A DNA stretch of 64,000 nt from Streptomyces seoulensis (GCF_004328625.1 NZ_CP032229.1:1922001-1986000), one strand, 5' to 3'; counted from the first letter of the stretch, positions 28,258 through 39,437 are shown. Made by a program: numbers and translations. Notes: generated from the sequence alone by a model not told the origin.

Positions 28258-29354
28258 CGCGCGTCCCCTCCCTGGGCTCGGACGGGTCGGTGGTGGCGCC
28301 CCGACTCGCCCCGTACGAGGTTGAGTTCGGCGGCGAGGGTGCGGACGAGTTCGGCGGCGGGCAGCGGGCGGGCCATTCGGTGGCCCTGGCCCGCCCAGAG
28401 CGACATGCCCTGGGCGTCCCCGGCGGCGGTGGCGGCCTTGCGCAGCGGCGAGGTCAGATGGTGCACGTCGGGGTAGGCGGGGGGCGCGTACGGCCCGTGC
28501 TCGCGCAGGAAGCGGTTGGTCAGGGCGCGCGCCGGGCGGCCGGAGAAGGCGCGGGTCAGTTCGGTGCGCGGGAAGACCGGGTCGGTCAGCGCCCGCTTGT
28601 GGACCTCGGGGGCGCCGGACTCGGGGGTGGCGAGGAAGGCGGTGCCGAGCTGGGCGGCGGTGGCCCCGGCGTCGAGGACGGCGGCGATCTGGGCGCCGCA
28701 CATGATGCCGCCGGCGGCGACGACCGGGATCTCCACGGCCTGCGCGACCTGGGTGACCAGGGACAGCAGGCCGAGCCCGGCGCCGTCGTTCTCCGCGAGG
28801 TCGCGGTGGGTGCCCTGGTGGCCGCCCGCCTCGATGCCCTGCGCGATCACCGCGTCCGCCCCGGCCCGCTCGACCGCGCGGGCCTCCTCGACGGTGGTGG
28901 CGGTGACCAGGGTGACGGTCCCGGCCCGGCGCAGCGCGGCCAGCGCCTCCGGGTCGGGCACGCCGAAGTGGAAGGAGACGGCGGCGACGGGATCGTCCAG
29001 CAGGACGGCGAGCTTGGCGTCGTAGCCGTCGTCGCGGCCGCCGTCGGGGTCGCCGGTCTCGGTCTCGTACCAGGCGGCCTCACCGGCCAGTTGCTGCGCG
29101 TACAGCTCGACCGCGCCGGACTCGGCGTGGGCGGGCTGGGGCAGGAAGAGGTTGACGCCGAAGGGGCGGCTGGTCAGCCCGCGCAGGCGCTTGATCTCGC
29201 GGTACATGCCGTCGGCGGTCTTGTAGCCGGCGGCGAGGAAGCCGAGCCCTCCGGCCTCGGAGACGGCGGCGGCCAGTTCCGGCACGGCGACACCGCCCGC
29301 CATCGGGGCCTGCACGATCGGATGCACGACGAGATCGGCCAGTGCGGAGGACAT
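28254..29354 (-). CDS. Nitronate monooxygenase family protein
   Basis: 366 residues, FMN-dependent TIM-barrel. Key segments are VVHPIVQAPMAGG at the start, GFLAAGYKTADGMYREI, IAQGIEAGGHQGTHRD (phosphate/FMN contacts) and VVAAGGIMCGAQIAAVLDAGA (FMN phosphate loop). Oxidises alkyl nitronates such as propionate-3-nitronate. Inserted between dnaJ and rsmE. Confidence 0.9.
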   Translation of the reverse strand: MSSALADLVVHPIVQAPMAGGVAVPELAAAVSEAGGLGFLAAGYKTADGMYREIKRLRGLTSRPFGVNLFLPQPAHAESGAVELYAQQLAGEAAWYETETGDPDGGRDDGYDAKLAVLLDDPVAAVSFHFGVPDPEALAALRRAGTVTLVTATTVEEARAVERAGADAVIAQGIEAGGHQGTHRDLAENDGAGLGLLSLVTQVAQAVEIPVVAAGGIMCGAQIAAVLDAGATAAQLGTAFLATPESGAPEVHKRALTDPVFPRTELTRAFSGRPARALTNRFLREHGPYAPPAYPDVHHLTSPLRKAATAAGDAQGMSLWAGQGHRMARPLPAAELVRTLAAELNLVRGESGRHHRPVRAQGGDAR

Positions 29355-29404
29355 GCCCGCATGGTGTCATGTCCGCCTGACAAGTCCGAATCCGGTCCGG
29401 ACGT

Positions 29405-29425
29405 GGGGGCGCACGCGGCGCCCCC
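29405..29425 (-). terminator. Hairpin after dnaJ
   Basis: GGGGGCGC-ACGCG-GCGCCCCC, 5 bases beyond the dnaJ stop on the minus strand, in the 76-base gap before the nitronate monooxygenase gene. No U-tract; it may attenuate rather than end transcription. Confidence 0.5.
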
Positions 29426-29430
29426 CGCCC

Positions 29431-30570
29431 TCAGCGTCCGTTGAACGCGTCCTTCAGCCGGGAGAACAGCCCCTGCTGGCCGGGCTGGAACTGACCCGTG
29501 GGCCGCTCCTCGCCGCGCAGCTTGGACAGCTCCCGCAGCACCCGCTCCTGCTCGGCGTCGAGCTTGGTCGGGGTGGTGACCTCGACGTGCACGATCAGGT
29601 CGCCCCGGCCGCCGCCACGCAGGTGCGTGACGCCCCGGGTGTGCAGCGGGATCGACTGGCCGGACTGGGTGCCGGGCCGGATGTCGACCTCCTCCATGCC
29701 GTCCAGCGTCTCCAGCGGCACCTTGGTGCCGAGGGCCGCGGCCGTCATCGGGATGGTGACCGTGCAGTGCAGGTCGTCGCCGCGCCGCTGGAAGGTGGAG
29801 TGCGGCAGCTCGTGGATCTCCACGTACAGGTCGCCGGCGGGGCCGCCGCCGGGGCCGACCTCGCCCTCGCCCGCGAGCTGGATGCGGGTGCCGTTGTCGA
29901 CACCGGCGGGGATCTTCACGGTGAGCGTGCGCCGGGAGCGGACCCGACCGTCGCCCGCGCACTCGGGGCACGGGGTCGGGACCACGGTGCCGAAGCCCTG
30001 GCACTGCGGGCAGGGGCGCGAGGTCATGACCTGGCCCAGGAAGGACCGGGTGACCTGGGAGACCTCGCCGCGGCCGCGGCACATGTCACAGGTCTGCGCG
30101 GAGGTGCCGGGGGCCGCGCCCTCGCCGCTGCACGTGTTGCAGACGACCGCGGTGTCGACCTGGATGTCCTTGGTCGTGCCGAAGGCCGCCTCGTCCAGCT
30201 CGACCTCGATCCGGATCATCGCGTCCTGGCCGCGCCGGGTGCGCGAGCGCGGGCCGCGCTGCGACGCCGTACCGAAGAACGCGTCCATGATGTCGGAGAA
30301 GTTGCCGAAGCCGCCGGCCCCGAAACCGCCCGCGCCACCGGCGCCGCCGGCCTGCGAGAGGGGGTCGCCGCCGAGGTCGTAGACCTGCTTCTTCTGCGGG
30401 TCCGACAGCACCTCGTAGGCGGCGTTGATCTCCTTGAACCGCTCCTGGGTCTTCGGATCGGGATTGACGTCCGGATGCAGCTCGCGCGCGAGCCTGCGGA
30501 ACGCCTTCTTGATCTCATCCTGCGACGCGTCGCGGCGCACGCCGAGAACGGCGTAGTAATCCGTGGCCAC
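29431..30570 (-). CDS. dnaJ: Chaperone DnaJ (second copy type, hrcA-linked)
   Basis: 379-residue Hsp40. J-domain with HPD at 32-34, a Gly-rich linker (about 74-92), a zinc-finger domain with four CxxCxGxG-like repeats (CNTCSGEG, CDMCRGRG, CPQCQGFG, CPECAGDG) and C-terminal substrate domains. It stimulates DnaK ATPase. It directly follows hrcA (stop and start abut) and so falls under HrcA/CIRCE control, distinct from the dnaK-operon copy of dnaJ expected elsewhere. Confidence 0.95.
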   Translation of the reverse strand: MATDYYAVLGVRRDASQDEIKKAFRRLARELHPDVNPDPKTQERFKEINAAYEVLSDPQKKQVYDLGGDPLSQAGGAGGAGGFGAGGFGNFSDIMDAFFGTASQRGPRSRTRRGQDAMIRIEVELDEAAFGTTKDIQVDTAVVCNTCSGEGAAPGTSAQTCDMCRGRGEVSQVTRSFLGQVMTSRPCPQCQGFGTVVPTPCPECAGDGRVRSRRTLTVKIPAGVDNGTRIQLAGEGEVGPGGGPAGDLYVEIHELPHSTFQRRGDDLHCTVTIPMTAAALGTKVPLETLDGMEEVDIRPGTQSGQSIPLHTRGVTHLRGGGRGDLIVHVEVTTPTKLDAEQERVLRELSKLRGEERPTGQFQPGQQGLFSRLKDAFNGR

Positions 30571-31587
30571 TTACGACTCCGCCAGGATCTGTCCGACGTA
30601 CCGTGCCACTGCGCGTACCGCTCCCATCGTTCCCGGATAGTCCATGCGGGTCGGTCCGACCACGCCGAGCTTGGCAACCGCCTCGCCGCCCGAACCGTAG
30701 CCGACCGACACGACGGACGTGGAGTTGAGTCCCTCGTGGGCGTTCTCGTGCCCGATACGCACGGTCACGCCCGGATCTTTGGCTTCGCCGAGGAGTTTGA
30801 GGAGCACGACCTGTTCCTCCAGGGCCTCCAGCACGGGCCGGATCACCAGGGGGAAGTCATGTCCGAAACGGGTGAGATTGGCGGTGCCGCCGATCATCAG
30901 CCGTTCCTCGTTCTCCTCGACCAGTGTCTCCAGCAGAGTGGAGAGCACTGTGGAGACCGTACCGCGATCCTCCGCCTCGAAGGCATCGGGGAGGTCCTCG
31001 ACCAGTCGCGGTACGTCGCTGAACCGGCGGCCGGCCACCCTGCTGTTGAGCCGCGCGCGCAGGTCCGCGAGCGGTGCCTCGCCGCACGGGGCGGGGCAGT
31101 CGACCATCCGCTGCTCGACCCGGCCGGTGTCGGTGATCAGCACGAGCATCACGCGGGCGGGCGCGAGTGAGAGCAGTTCCACATGCCGCACGGTGGACCG
31201 GGTCAGCGAGGGGTACTGCACGACGGCGACCTGCCGGGTGAGCTGCGCGAGCAGCCGGACGGTGCGGGCCACGACGTCGTCGAGGTCGACCGCGCCCTCC
31301 AGGAAGTTCTGGATCGCGCGCCGCTCGGGCGCCGTCATCGGCTTCACACCGGCGAGCTTGTCGACGAAGAGCCGGTAGCCCTTGTCGGTGGGGATGCGTC
31401 CGGCGCTGGTGTGCGGCTGGGCGATGAAGCCCTCCTCCTCCAGCGCGGCCATGTCGTTGCGCACGGTGGCCGGGGAGACGCCGAGGCTGTGCCGTTCGGT
31501 GAGGGCCTTGGAGCCGACGGGCTCCTCGGTGCCGACGTAGTCCTGCACGATGGCGCGCAGTACCTGCAGCCTGCGTTCGCTGAGCAT
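30571..31587 (-). CDS. hrcA: Heat-inducible repressor HrcA
   Basis: 338 residues. N-terminal winged helix with [22 protein letters not shown] and the [18 protein letters not shown] segment, then a GAF-like dimer domain. It binds the CIRCE operator and needs GroEL for activity. Start at ATG 31587 with GGAGG 5 bases upstream. It sits downstream of its own CIRCE, so it is autoregulated together with dnaJ. Confidence 0.96.
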   Translation of the reverse strand: MLSERRLQVLRAIVQDYVGTEEPVGSKALTERHSLGVSPATVRNDMAALEEEGFIAQPHTSAGRIPTDKGYRLFVDKLAGVKPMTAPERRAIQNFLEGAVDLDDVVARTVRLLAQLTRQVAVVQYPSLTRSTVRHVELLSLAPARVMLVLITDTGRVEQRMVDCPAPCGEAPLADLRARLNSRVAGRRFSDVPRLVEDLPDAFEAEDRGTVSTVLSTLLETLVEENEERLMIGGTANLTRFGHDFPLVIRPVLEALEEQVVLLKLLGEAKDPGVTVRIGHENAHEGLNSTSVVSVGYGSGGEAVAKLGVVGPTRMDYPGTMGAVRAVARYVGQILAES

Positions 31588-31631
31588 GCGCACCTCCGTC
31601 ACGTCGCCCCACGGCCCTTGCTTCGTCCCGC

Positions 31632-31658
31632 CTGGCACTCTGCGCGTGCGAGTGCCAG
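31632..31658 (-). promoter_or_regulatory. CIRCE operator
   Basis: Perfect inverted repeat CTGGCACTC-N9-GAGTGCCAG, the Streptomyces form of CIRCE, 44 bases upstream of hrcA. Confidence 0.95.
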
Positions 31659-31722
31659 ACATCCCCGGCCAGTGTACGGCCGTGGGGTGCCCACCGGGCA
31701 AGGTCGGTACGGTCCGCCCGGC

Positions 31723-31750
31723 TTGTCCCCGGCTCGTTCCCGGCTAGCGT
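31723..31750 (+). promoter_or_regulatory. Candidate leaderless promoter of MBL gene
   Basis: TTGTCC (31723-31728), 16-base spacer, TAGCGT (31745-31750), then 6 bases to the ATG at 31757. No Shine-Dalgarno is present. Confidence 0.55.
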
Positions 31751-31756
31751 GCGGGC

Positions 31757-32479
31757 ATGACCGTGACTTGGGAAGACCTCGGGTGGGAGCGCCTGGCCGA
31801 GGGGGTGGGCCGGTGCCGGCTGCCGGGGTGGGACTGCACGGTGGGTCTGGTGGTGGGCGCGGGCACGGCACTGGTGGTGGACGCGGGGTCGGGCCTCGCC
31901 GAGGGGGCGGCGCTGCGGGCGGCGGTACGGCGGCTGGCCGGGCGGGATGTGACCCATCTCGCGCTGACCCACCCCCACTTCGATCATGTCCTGGGCGCTC
32001 CCGCCTTCGCCGGGGCGGAGGTCTACGGCGCGGTCGGCCTGGACGTGGTGTTCCGCCACGAGCGGGAGGCGCTGCGGCGGGACGCGGTCGAGCACGGGGT
32101 CCCGGCCGGGGAGGCGGAGGCCGCCACGGCCGCCCTGGTGCCGCCCGCGCACGCGGTGTCCGGCGAGTGGACGCTCGACCTCGGCGGCGGCCGCCAGGTG
32201 CTGCTGGCCAACGTCGGCCCCGGGCACACCGCCCACGATCTCGCGGTGCTGGTGCCAGGCTCCCCCGAGGTCGTCTTCTGCGGCGACCTGGTCGAGGAGT
32301 CCGGCGAGCCGCAGGCGGGGCCGGACGCGGTGCCGTCCCGCTGGCCGGACGCGCTGGACCGGCTGCTGGCCCTCGGCGGCGCGGACGCGCTGTACGTGCC
32401 CGGTCACGGAGCGGTGGTCGACGCGGCCTTCGTACGACGCCAACGCGACGCCCTGGCAGCCCGTTTCGGCGTGTCCTGA
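31757..32479 (+). CDS. MBL-fold metallohydrolase
   Basis: 240 residues with the metal motif HPHFDH (72-77), a later GPGHTAHD histidine and a FCGDLVEE aspartate, and a final PGHGAVVD histidine. The general layout resembles class B hydrolases acting on small esters or thioesters. The substrate is unknown. Followed 34 bases later by the DUF3097 gene. Confidence 0.88.
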   Translation: MTVTWEDLGWERLAEGVGRCRLPGWDCTVGLVVGAGTALVVDAGSGLAEGAALRAAVRRLAGRDVTHLALTHPHFDHVLGAPAFAGAEVYGAVGLDVVFRHEREALRRDAVEHGVPAGEAEAATAALVPPAHAVSGEWTLDLGGGRQVLLANVGPGHTAHDLAVLVPGSPEVVFCGDLVEESGEPQAGPDAVPSRWPDALDRLLALGGADALYVPGHGAVVDAAFVRRQRDALAARFGVS

Positions 32480-32513
32480 GAGTCGCGCGGCGACTTCTCC
32501 TATCGTCATTGGA

Positions 32514-33323
32514 ATGCGCGACTACTCCCCCGACCTGACCGCCCCCTGGAAGAAGCCGCAGCCGGTGCCCGAGGTGGCGGCGGAGGCGGGACTGGTGGTG
32601 GAGGAGCCCGGTACCGGGTTCTGCGGGGCGGTGATCCGCTGCGAGGCGGGCACGGTGACGCTGGAGGACCGCTTCGGCAAGCACCGGGTGTTCCCGCTGG
32701 AGCCGCGCGGCTTCCTGCTGGAGGGCCGCCCGGTCACCCTGGTCCGCCCGACCGCCGCCCCGGTGAAGCCCGCCCGCACCGCCTCCGGCTCAGTCGCCGT
32801 GCCCGGCGCCCGCGCCCGCGTGGCCCGCGCCGGGCGGATCTACGTCGAGGGCCGGCACGACGCCGAGCTGGTGGAGAAGGTCTGGGGCGACGACCTGCGC
32901 ATCGAGGGCGTCGTCGTGGAGTACCTGGAGGGCGTGGACGACCTGCCGTCGATCGTGGCCGAATTCGACCCCGGCTCCGACGCCCGCCTCGGCGTCCTGG
33001 TCGACCATCTCCTGCCCGGCACCAAGGAGTGGCGCATCGCCCAGTCGGTCACCAGTGACCACGCCCTGGTGGTGGGCCACCCGTACATCGACATCTGGGA
33101 GGCGGTGAAGCCCTCGGCCCTGGGCATCCCCGCCTGGCCCCGCGTCCCCCACGGCCAGGACTGGAAGAAGGGCGTCTGCAAGGCGCTGGGCTGGCCGGAA
33201 AACACCGGTGCGGTGTGGCAGGCGATCCTGGCGAAGGTGACGTCCTACCGGGACCTGGAGCCGGAGTTGCTGGGGCGGGTGGAGGAACTGATCGACTTCG
33301 TCACGGATAGCGGTGGGGCCTGA
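32514..33323 (+). CDS. DUF3097 family protein
   Basis: 269 residues. The N-terminal third is a small beta domain (EDRFGKHRVFPLEPRGFLLEGRPV). The centre, RIYVEGRHDAELVEKVWGDDL then VVEYLEGVDDLPSIV, looks like a TOPRIM-type glutamate plus paired acidic motif. Function unknown; conserved in actinobacteria. A -10-like TATCGT (32501-32506) lies 7 bases before the ATG, suggesting a leaderless start. The 3' end overlaps the convergent Uma2 gene by 23 bases. Confidence 0.85.
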   Translation: MRDYSPDLTAPWKKPQPVPEVAAEAGLVVEEPGTGFCGAVIRCEAGTVTLEDRFGKHRVFPLEPRGFLLEGRPVTLVRPTAAPVKPARTASGSVAVPGARARVARAGRIYVEGRHDAELVEKVWGDDLRIEGVVVEYLEGVDDLPSIVAEFDPGSDARLGVLVDHLLPGTKEWRIAQSVTSDHALVVGHPYIDIWEAVKPSALGIPAWPRVPHGQDWKKGVCKALGWPENTGAVWQAILAKVTSYRDLEPELLGRVEELIDFVTDSGGA

Positions 33324-33879
33324 CGGCCTTGTAGGTGCCAAAATCGGTGGTGTCGACCTCGACATCGAGGCACTCCAACGGGAGGGGCGCGCCGAACTTC
33401 GTGACTCTTTGCGCCCGGTAGTCGGCCTCCTCACCAACGCCGACCGGCTCCGTAAGCAGTACACAGTGGGCCATGACCGGATCGATGATCAGGTAAGCGG
33501 GCACCCCGCCAGCGGCGTAGATCGACCGCTTCACACCATAGTCGCGATCGACACTCGTCTTGGAGACGACCTCAACCACCAGGGTGACCAGTGAGGACGG
33601 CAGAAGACGCCACGAGTCCGGAGCCACTCCGGGCTCCAGCACCAACAGATCGGGCACGGACTCACTCGCCTCGTTCGCGATGTCCAGATCTGTCGTCTGG
33701 AGCCGTTCCCAACGCTGCGGCGGAATCTGGTCCTGCACTGCCGTCACGATCCGGTTGTGCACCAGATCAGGCGCGGCCATCATCACGACTTCCCCCCGGA
33801 GAAGCTCGATCTTGATTCCCTCGGGAGGCTCGAACTCCTCGAAGAACCTGGTCATGCCACGATCGTCCACAGCGGTCAT
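33301..33879 (-). CDS. Uma2 family (DUF820) putative restriction-fold nuclease
   Basis: 192 residues. PD-(D/E)xK-like core: VPDLLVLEPG followed by VVEVVSKTS, with YLIIDP afterwards. The family is expanded in actinobacteria and cyanobacteria, and its function is unproven. The ATG at 33879 is chosen over the upstream ATG at 33912, since the extension is short and basic. Its base composition is slightly less GC-rich than its neighbours, which hints at later arrival. It overlaps the 3' end of DUF3097. Confidence 0.85.
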   Translation of the reverse strand: MTAVDDRGMTRFFEEFEPPEGIKIELLRGEVVMMAAPDLVHNRIVTAVQDQIPPQRWERLQTTDLDIANEASESVPDLLVLEPGVAPDSWRLLPSSLVTLVVEVVSKTSVDRDYGVKRSIYAAGGVPAYLIIDPVMAHCVLLTEPVGVGEEADYRAQRVTKFGAPLPLECLDVEVDTTDFGTYKAVRPHRYP

Positions 33880-33983
33880 CTCCGCAGCCCTCCGGTTTCT
33901 GCCACCGTGCACCTACGGGGGCAGCCCAGGGACCAGGTTAGGGATCGAACCGGCGTCCCGCACCGATTCATCCTGGCGAGTGA

Positions 33984-35216
33984 TCAGTCCACCAGATCCC
34001 GCACCACCGCGTCCGCCAGCAGGCGGCCGCGCAGGGTGAGGGTGGCTCGGCCCTCGGCGTAGGGCTCGGGGTTCAGGAGGCCGTCGGTCAGGGCGCGGTG
34101 GGCGGCGGTGAGGCCGGCCGGCTTGAGGAGGGTCAGGGGGACGCCGTCGTGGAGGCGGAGTTCCAGGAGGATGCGTTCGACGCGGCGGTCCTCGTCGGAG
34201 AGGAGTTCGCGGCCGGCGCCCGGGGTGCGGCCGGCTGCGAGGGCCGCGGCGTAGGCACCCGGGTGCTTGACGTTCCACCAGCGCACCCCGCCGACGTGGC
34301 TGTGGGCGCCGGGGCCCGCGCCCCACCAGTCGGCGCCGCGCCAGTACAGCTCGTTGTGCAGGCAGCGGGCGGCCTCGGTGGTGGCCCAGTTGGAGACCTC
34401 GTACCAGTGCATTCCGGCCGCGGTGAGCAGCTCCTCGGCGATGAGGTACCGGTCGGCGTGCACGTCGTCGTCGGTCATGGGGACCTCGCCGCGCCGGATG
34501 CGCCGGGCGAGCTGGGTGCCCTCCTCGACGATCAGGGCGTAGGCGCTGATGTGGTCCGGGCCGGCGCCGAGAGCCGCTTCGAGGGAGGCGCGCCAGTCGT
34601 CGTCGGACTCGCCGGGGGTGCCGTAGATCAGGTCGAGGTTGACGTGCTCGAACCCGGCCGCGCGGGCCTCGGCCACGCATGCCTCGGGGCGGCCGGGGGT
34701 GTGGGTGCGGTCGAGGATCTGGAGGACGTGGGGCTTGGCGCTCTGCATGCCGAAGGAGAGCCGGTTGAAGCCGCCCTCGCGCAGGGTGGCCAGGTAGGCG
34801 GGGTCGACGGAGTCCGGGTTGGCCTCGGTGGTGATCTCGGCGTCCGGTGCCAGGCCGAACTCGTCCCGAATCGCGCCCAGCATCCGTACCAGGTCCTCGG
34901 CGGCCAGCAGGGTGGGCGTACCGCCGCCGACGAAGACCGTACGGACCTCGCGGGGGTCGTCGCCGAGCACCTTGCGGGCGAGGCGGATCTCCTCCACGAC
35001 GGTGTCGGCGTAGTTGTCCCGCGAGGCGAGCACGCCGCCGGTGCCGCGCAGCTCGGTGGCGGTGTAGGTGTTGAAGTCGCAGTAGCCGCAGCGGGTCGCG
35101 CAGTACGGGACGTGCAGATAGAACCCGAGGGGCCGCTCGGCGGCACCGGCGAGCGCGGCGGCGGGCAGCGCGCCGTCGTCGGGGACGGACTCGCCGTCGG
35201 GGAGTGCGGAAGGCAT
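33984..35216 (-). CDS. hemW: Haem chaperone HemW (radical SAM)
   Basis: 410 residues. Radical-SAM cysteines C39, C43 and C46 in CATRCGYC, glycine-rich VFVGGGTPTLL, and the HemW-specific HNxxYW motif (HNELYW near residue 285), which separates it from coproporphyrinogen dehydrogenase HemN. It transfers haem to respiratory proteins. The classical fourth N-terminal Cys of HemN is absent, as expected. The start is uncertain between 35216 and 35225, since the GGAGG lies only 2 bases from the later ATG. Confidence 0.93.
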   Translation of the reverse strand: MPSALPDGESVPDDGALPAAALAGAAERPLGFYLHVPYCATRCGYCDFNTYTATELRGTGGVLASRDNYADTVVEEIRLARKVLGDDPREVRTVFVGGGTPTLLAAEDLVRMLGAIRDEFGLAPDAEITTEANPDSVDPAYLATLREGGFNRLSFGMQSAKPHVLQILDRTHTPGRPEACVAEARAAGFEHVNLDLIYGTPGESDDDWRASLEAALGAGPDHISAYALIVEEGTQLARRIRRGEVPMTDDDVHADRYLIAEELLTAAGMHWYEVSNWATTEAARCLHNELYWRGADWWGAGPGAHSHVGGVRWWNVKHPGAYAAALAAGRTPGAGRELLSDEDRRVERILLELRLHDGVPLTLLKPAGLTAAHRALTDGLLNPEPYAEGRATLTLRGRLLADAVVRDLVD

Positions 35217-35263
35217 GTCCTCCATTGTCCCGCACCGCGCGCGGGACCCGGTTCACCGCGCTT

Positions 35264-37132
35264 TCACTGTGCCTGGAGCACCAGGAGGGCGAGATCGTCC
35301 TCGGGGGCGTCCTCGCCGAAGCCGTGCACCAGGGCGCGGATGCGCTCCGCGATGTGCTCGGCGCTCAGACCCGTACAGCCGGACAGGGCGCGGGCGAGGC
35401 CGTCGCCGTCGTCGAACTGGTCGGTGCCGGAGCGGCGCTCGGTGACCCCGTCGGTGACGCACAGCAGGCTGTCGCCGGGGTACAGCTCGATGGTCTCGCT
35501 GGTGTAGGTCTCGTCCTCGACGACGCCGAGCAGGGTCTGCGGGCGGGCCGCCGGGGTGACCTGGCCGTCGGGGCGCAGCACCAGGGGCAGTGGGTGCCCG
35601 GCGGAGGCGAGGGTGCAGCGGACACCGCCGTCGACGGGGGTCAGCTCGCCGTAGAGCAGGGACAGGAACCGGGTCTGCGGGCCGTCGCCGGGGGCGAAGG
35701 GTCCGCCTCCGGCGGCGATCAGGGCGCGGGCGGCGGCGTCGGCGGCCTCGGTGGCGTCGTCCAGCAGGAGCTGGTTGAGGCGGTCGAGGACGTCCGCGAC
35801 GCCGTACCCCTCGCGGGCGAGCAGCCGGAGCCAGGGGCGGGCGAGGCCGATGACGACGGCGGCCTCGGGGCCCTTGCCCTGGACGTCGCCGACGGCGAAG
35901 CACCAGCGGCCGCGGCCGGCCGGGAACAGGTCGTAGAAGTCACCGCTGGGGCCGCCCTGGTCGCGGGGTTCGTAGACGAGGGCGCTGGTCATGCCGGGGA
36001 TCTCGGCGACCGCGCCGGGCAGCAGGCCGCGCTGGAGGACGGCGCTGATGGTGGCCTGGCGGGCGTACTGGCGGGCGGCGCCGATGGCGAGGGCGACCCG
36101 GCGGCCGAGGTCCTCGACCAGGCCGGTGACCTCGTCGGGGAAGCCGAGCAGGCCGCAGCGGCCGATGAGCAGGGTGCCGAGCGGGCGGCCGCCGGCGATC
36201 AGGCGGTAGGCGAGGGCGGTGCCGTGGGTGCCCTCGGCGCCGAGCGCGGTGCCGGGCCAGGGGTAGGGCTCGGGGCCGGAGCGCACGGTGTGGCGGGAGC
36301 GCGGCGGCTCCTTCTCCAGTGCCCGCTGGAGGTCCTCGGTGCGGGCCTCGCTGGTGTGCCAGACGCGGGCCGGACCGTCACCGCCGCCGCGTACGGTCGC
36401 CTCGTCCTCCAGCCAGATCGCGCACCAGTCCGCGAGCCGGGGCACGATCAGCTGGCCGGTGAGGGCGGCGACGAGGTTCTCGTCGAGCTGTCCGGCGAGC
36501 AGGTCGGAGGCTTCGGCGAGGAAGGAGAGCGCACCCCGGCCGAGCCAGTCCCGGTCACCGGCGGCGCGCGGCTGCGGGGCGAGGGCCTCGGCGGCGACCA
36601 GCGCGGGGGCGGGCGCGGGGCCGGCCGGTTCCTCGGTGCCGCCGGGCGGCAGGCGGGCCCAGACGGTCTTGCGGCCGGCGCGGTAGGTGACGCCCCAGGA
36701 CTCGGCGAGCGTGGCGACCAGCCGCAGCCCGCGCCCGTGCTCGGAGGTCTCGTACGGGGTGTGGTCGGCCGGGTCGCGCGGGGCGCGGGCGGGGTGCTGG
36801 TCGTGGACCTCCACGGTGAACGCGCCGCTCTCCTCCAGCCGCCAGCCGACCTCGACCTCGGTGCCGGCGTGGACGACGGCGTTGGTGACGAGTTCGCTGA
36901 CGACGGCGGTGGCGTCCTCGGCGAGCCGGTCCGCGCCCTCGGGTCCGGTGAGGCCGAGGGCGGCCCAGTCGGCGAAGGCGGCGCGGATCAGGGCGCGGGC
37001 CGAGCCGGGGGCGGCGGGGCTGCCAGGGAGGGTGGCCCGGTCCTCGGCGAGCGGGCGCGTGCCGGAGGGCGCCGGCGCCTCGTCCGCTCCGGCGCCGCCC
37101 GCCCGCTGCACGGGTATGGCCGCCATGTCCAT
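35264..37132 (-). CDS. HATPase-GAF-SpoIIE signalling protein
   Basis: 622 residues in three parts. An RsbW-type histidine-kinase-like ATPase at about 40-170 (SELVTNAVVHA, Asn84; GRGLRL 133-138). A GAF domain at about 195-350. A SpoIIE/PP2C phosphatase at about 370-620 (SGDFYDLF, VGDVQGKGPEAA, DGVTERR). Such fusions join an anti-sigma kinase to an anti-anti-sigma phosphatase. No STAS or sigma partner is adjacent. Start: ATG at 37132 or 37126; no ribosome site precedes either. Confidence 0.92.
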   Translation of the reverse strand: MDMAAIPVQRAGGAGADEAPAPSGTRPLAEDRATLPGSPAAPGSARALIRAAFADWAALGLTGPEGADRLAEDATAVVSELVTNAVVHAGTEVEVGWRLEESGAFTVEVHDQHPARAPRDPADHTPYETSEHGRGLRLVATLAESWGVTYRAGRKTVWARLPPGGTEEPAGPAPAPALVAAEALAPQPRAAGDRDWLGRGALSFLAEASDLLAGQLDENLVAALTGQLIVPRLADWCAIWLEDEATVRGGGDGPARVWHTSEARTEDLQRALEKEPPRSRHTVRSGPEPYPWPGTALGAEGTHGTALAYRLIAGGRPLGTLLIGRCGLLGFPDEVTGLVEDLGRRVALAIGAARQYARQATISAVLQRGLLPGAVAEIPGMTSALVYEPRDQGGPSGDFYDLFPAGRGRWCFAVGDVQGKGPEAAVVIGLARPWLRLLAREGYGVADVLDRLNQLLLDDATEAADAAARALIAAGGGPFAPGDGPQTRFLSLLYGELTPVDGGVRCTLASAGHPLPLVLRPDGQVTPAARPQTLLGVVEDETYTSETIELYPGDSLLCVTDGVTERRSGTDQFDDGDGLARALSGCTGLSAEHIAERIRALVHGFGEDAPEDDLALLVLQAQ

Positions 37133-37296
37133 GCGGCCAGGGTGACAGACAGGCGGGGCGCGTAAGCGTCGAGTCACCGAAGTGAACGCTCGTGGCGGCG
37201 AACCGTGTTACCGCCCGGCCAGAAGGCGCTCAATTCCGGTCATGGCCGAAAGAGAACCCACCAGGACGGCCGAAAAACCACCCCGGCGGGTACGGC

Positions 37297-39171
<1,875 letters not shown>

Positions 39172-39192
39172 GACATCCTCCGGGGCCCGCGA

Positions 39193-39217
39193 CGGTGCGG
39201 CTGACTCGGTGCGGCTG
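39193..39217 (-). repeat. 14-base tandem repeat (2 copies) in acyl-CoA synthetase leader
   Basis: CGGTGCGGCTG at 39193-39203 and 39207-39217, period 14. It lies between the promoter and the start codon of the synthetase gene. Confidence 0.6.
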
Positions 39218-39235
39218 GGTGGACTCACTCGGTAC

Positions 39236-39271
39236 GAAGCTGTGGTGCGAAGCTGTGGTGCGAAGCTGTTG
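39236..39271 (-). repeat. 13-base tandem repeat (2.7 copies) in acyl-CoA synthetase leader
   Basis: GAAGCTGTGGTGC at 39236-39248 and 39249-39261, then GAAGCTGTTG to 39271. Exact copies suggest recent slippage or a functional leader element. Close by at 39272-39287 is TTAACCCGCGAGTAAC, an imperfect dyad that might be an operator. Confidence 0.75.
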
Positions 39272-39400
39272 TTTAACCCGCGAGTAACTAGCGAGCAGGC
39301 ATCAGGGTAAGGGGCGACCGGCCACCGCGTAAGAGGCCACGGCCTGTGACTTGGCACCCGAACCCCATCGGGATCGGCCCCCGGACGGCCCCCCGAACGA

Positions 39401-39437
39401 GCGGGGGCCCGCCGCACATGTGTACGGCGGGCCCCGC
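39401..39437 (-). terminator. lepA terminator
   Basis: Strong stem GCGGGGGCCCGCCG paired with CGGCGGGCCCCGC (one bulged base), about 10-base loop, about 40 bases downstream of the lepA stop on the minus strand. Confidence 0.8.

Noticed and set aside
39193..39271. Possible CRISPR-like array
   Set aside because: Repeats are direct tandem 13-14-base units with no spacers and no cas genes.
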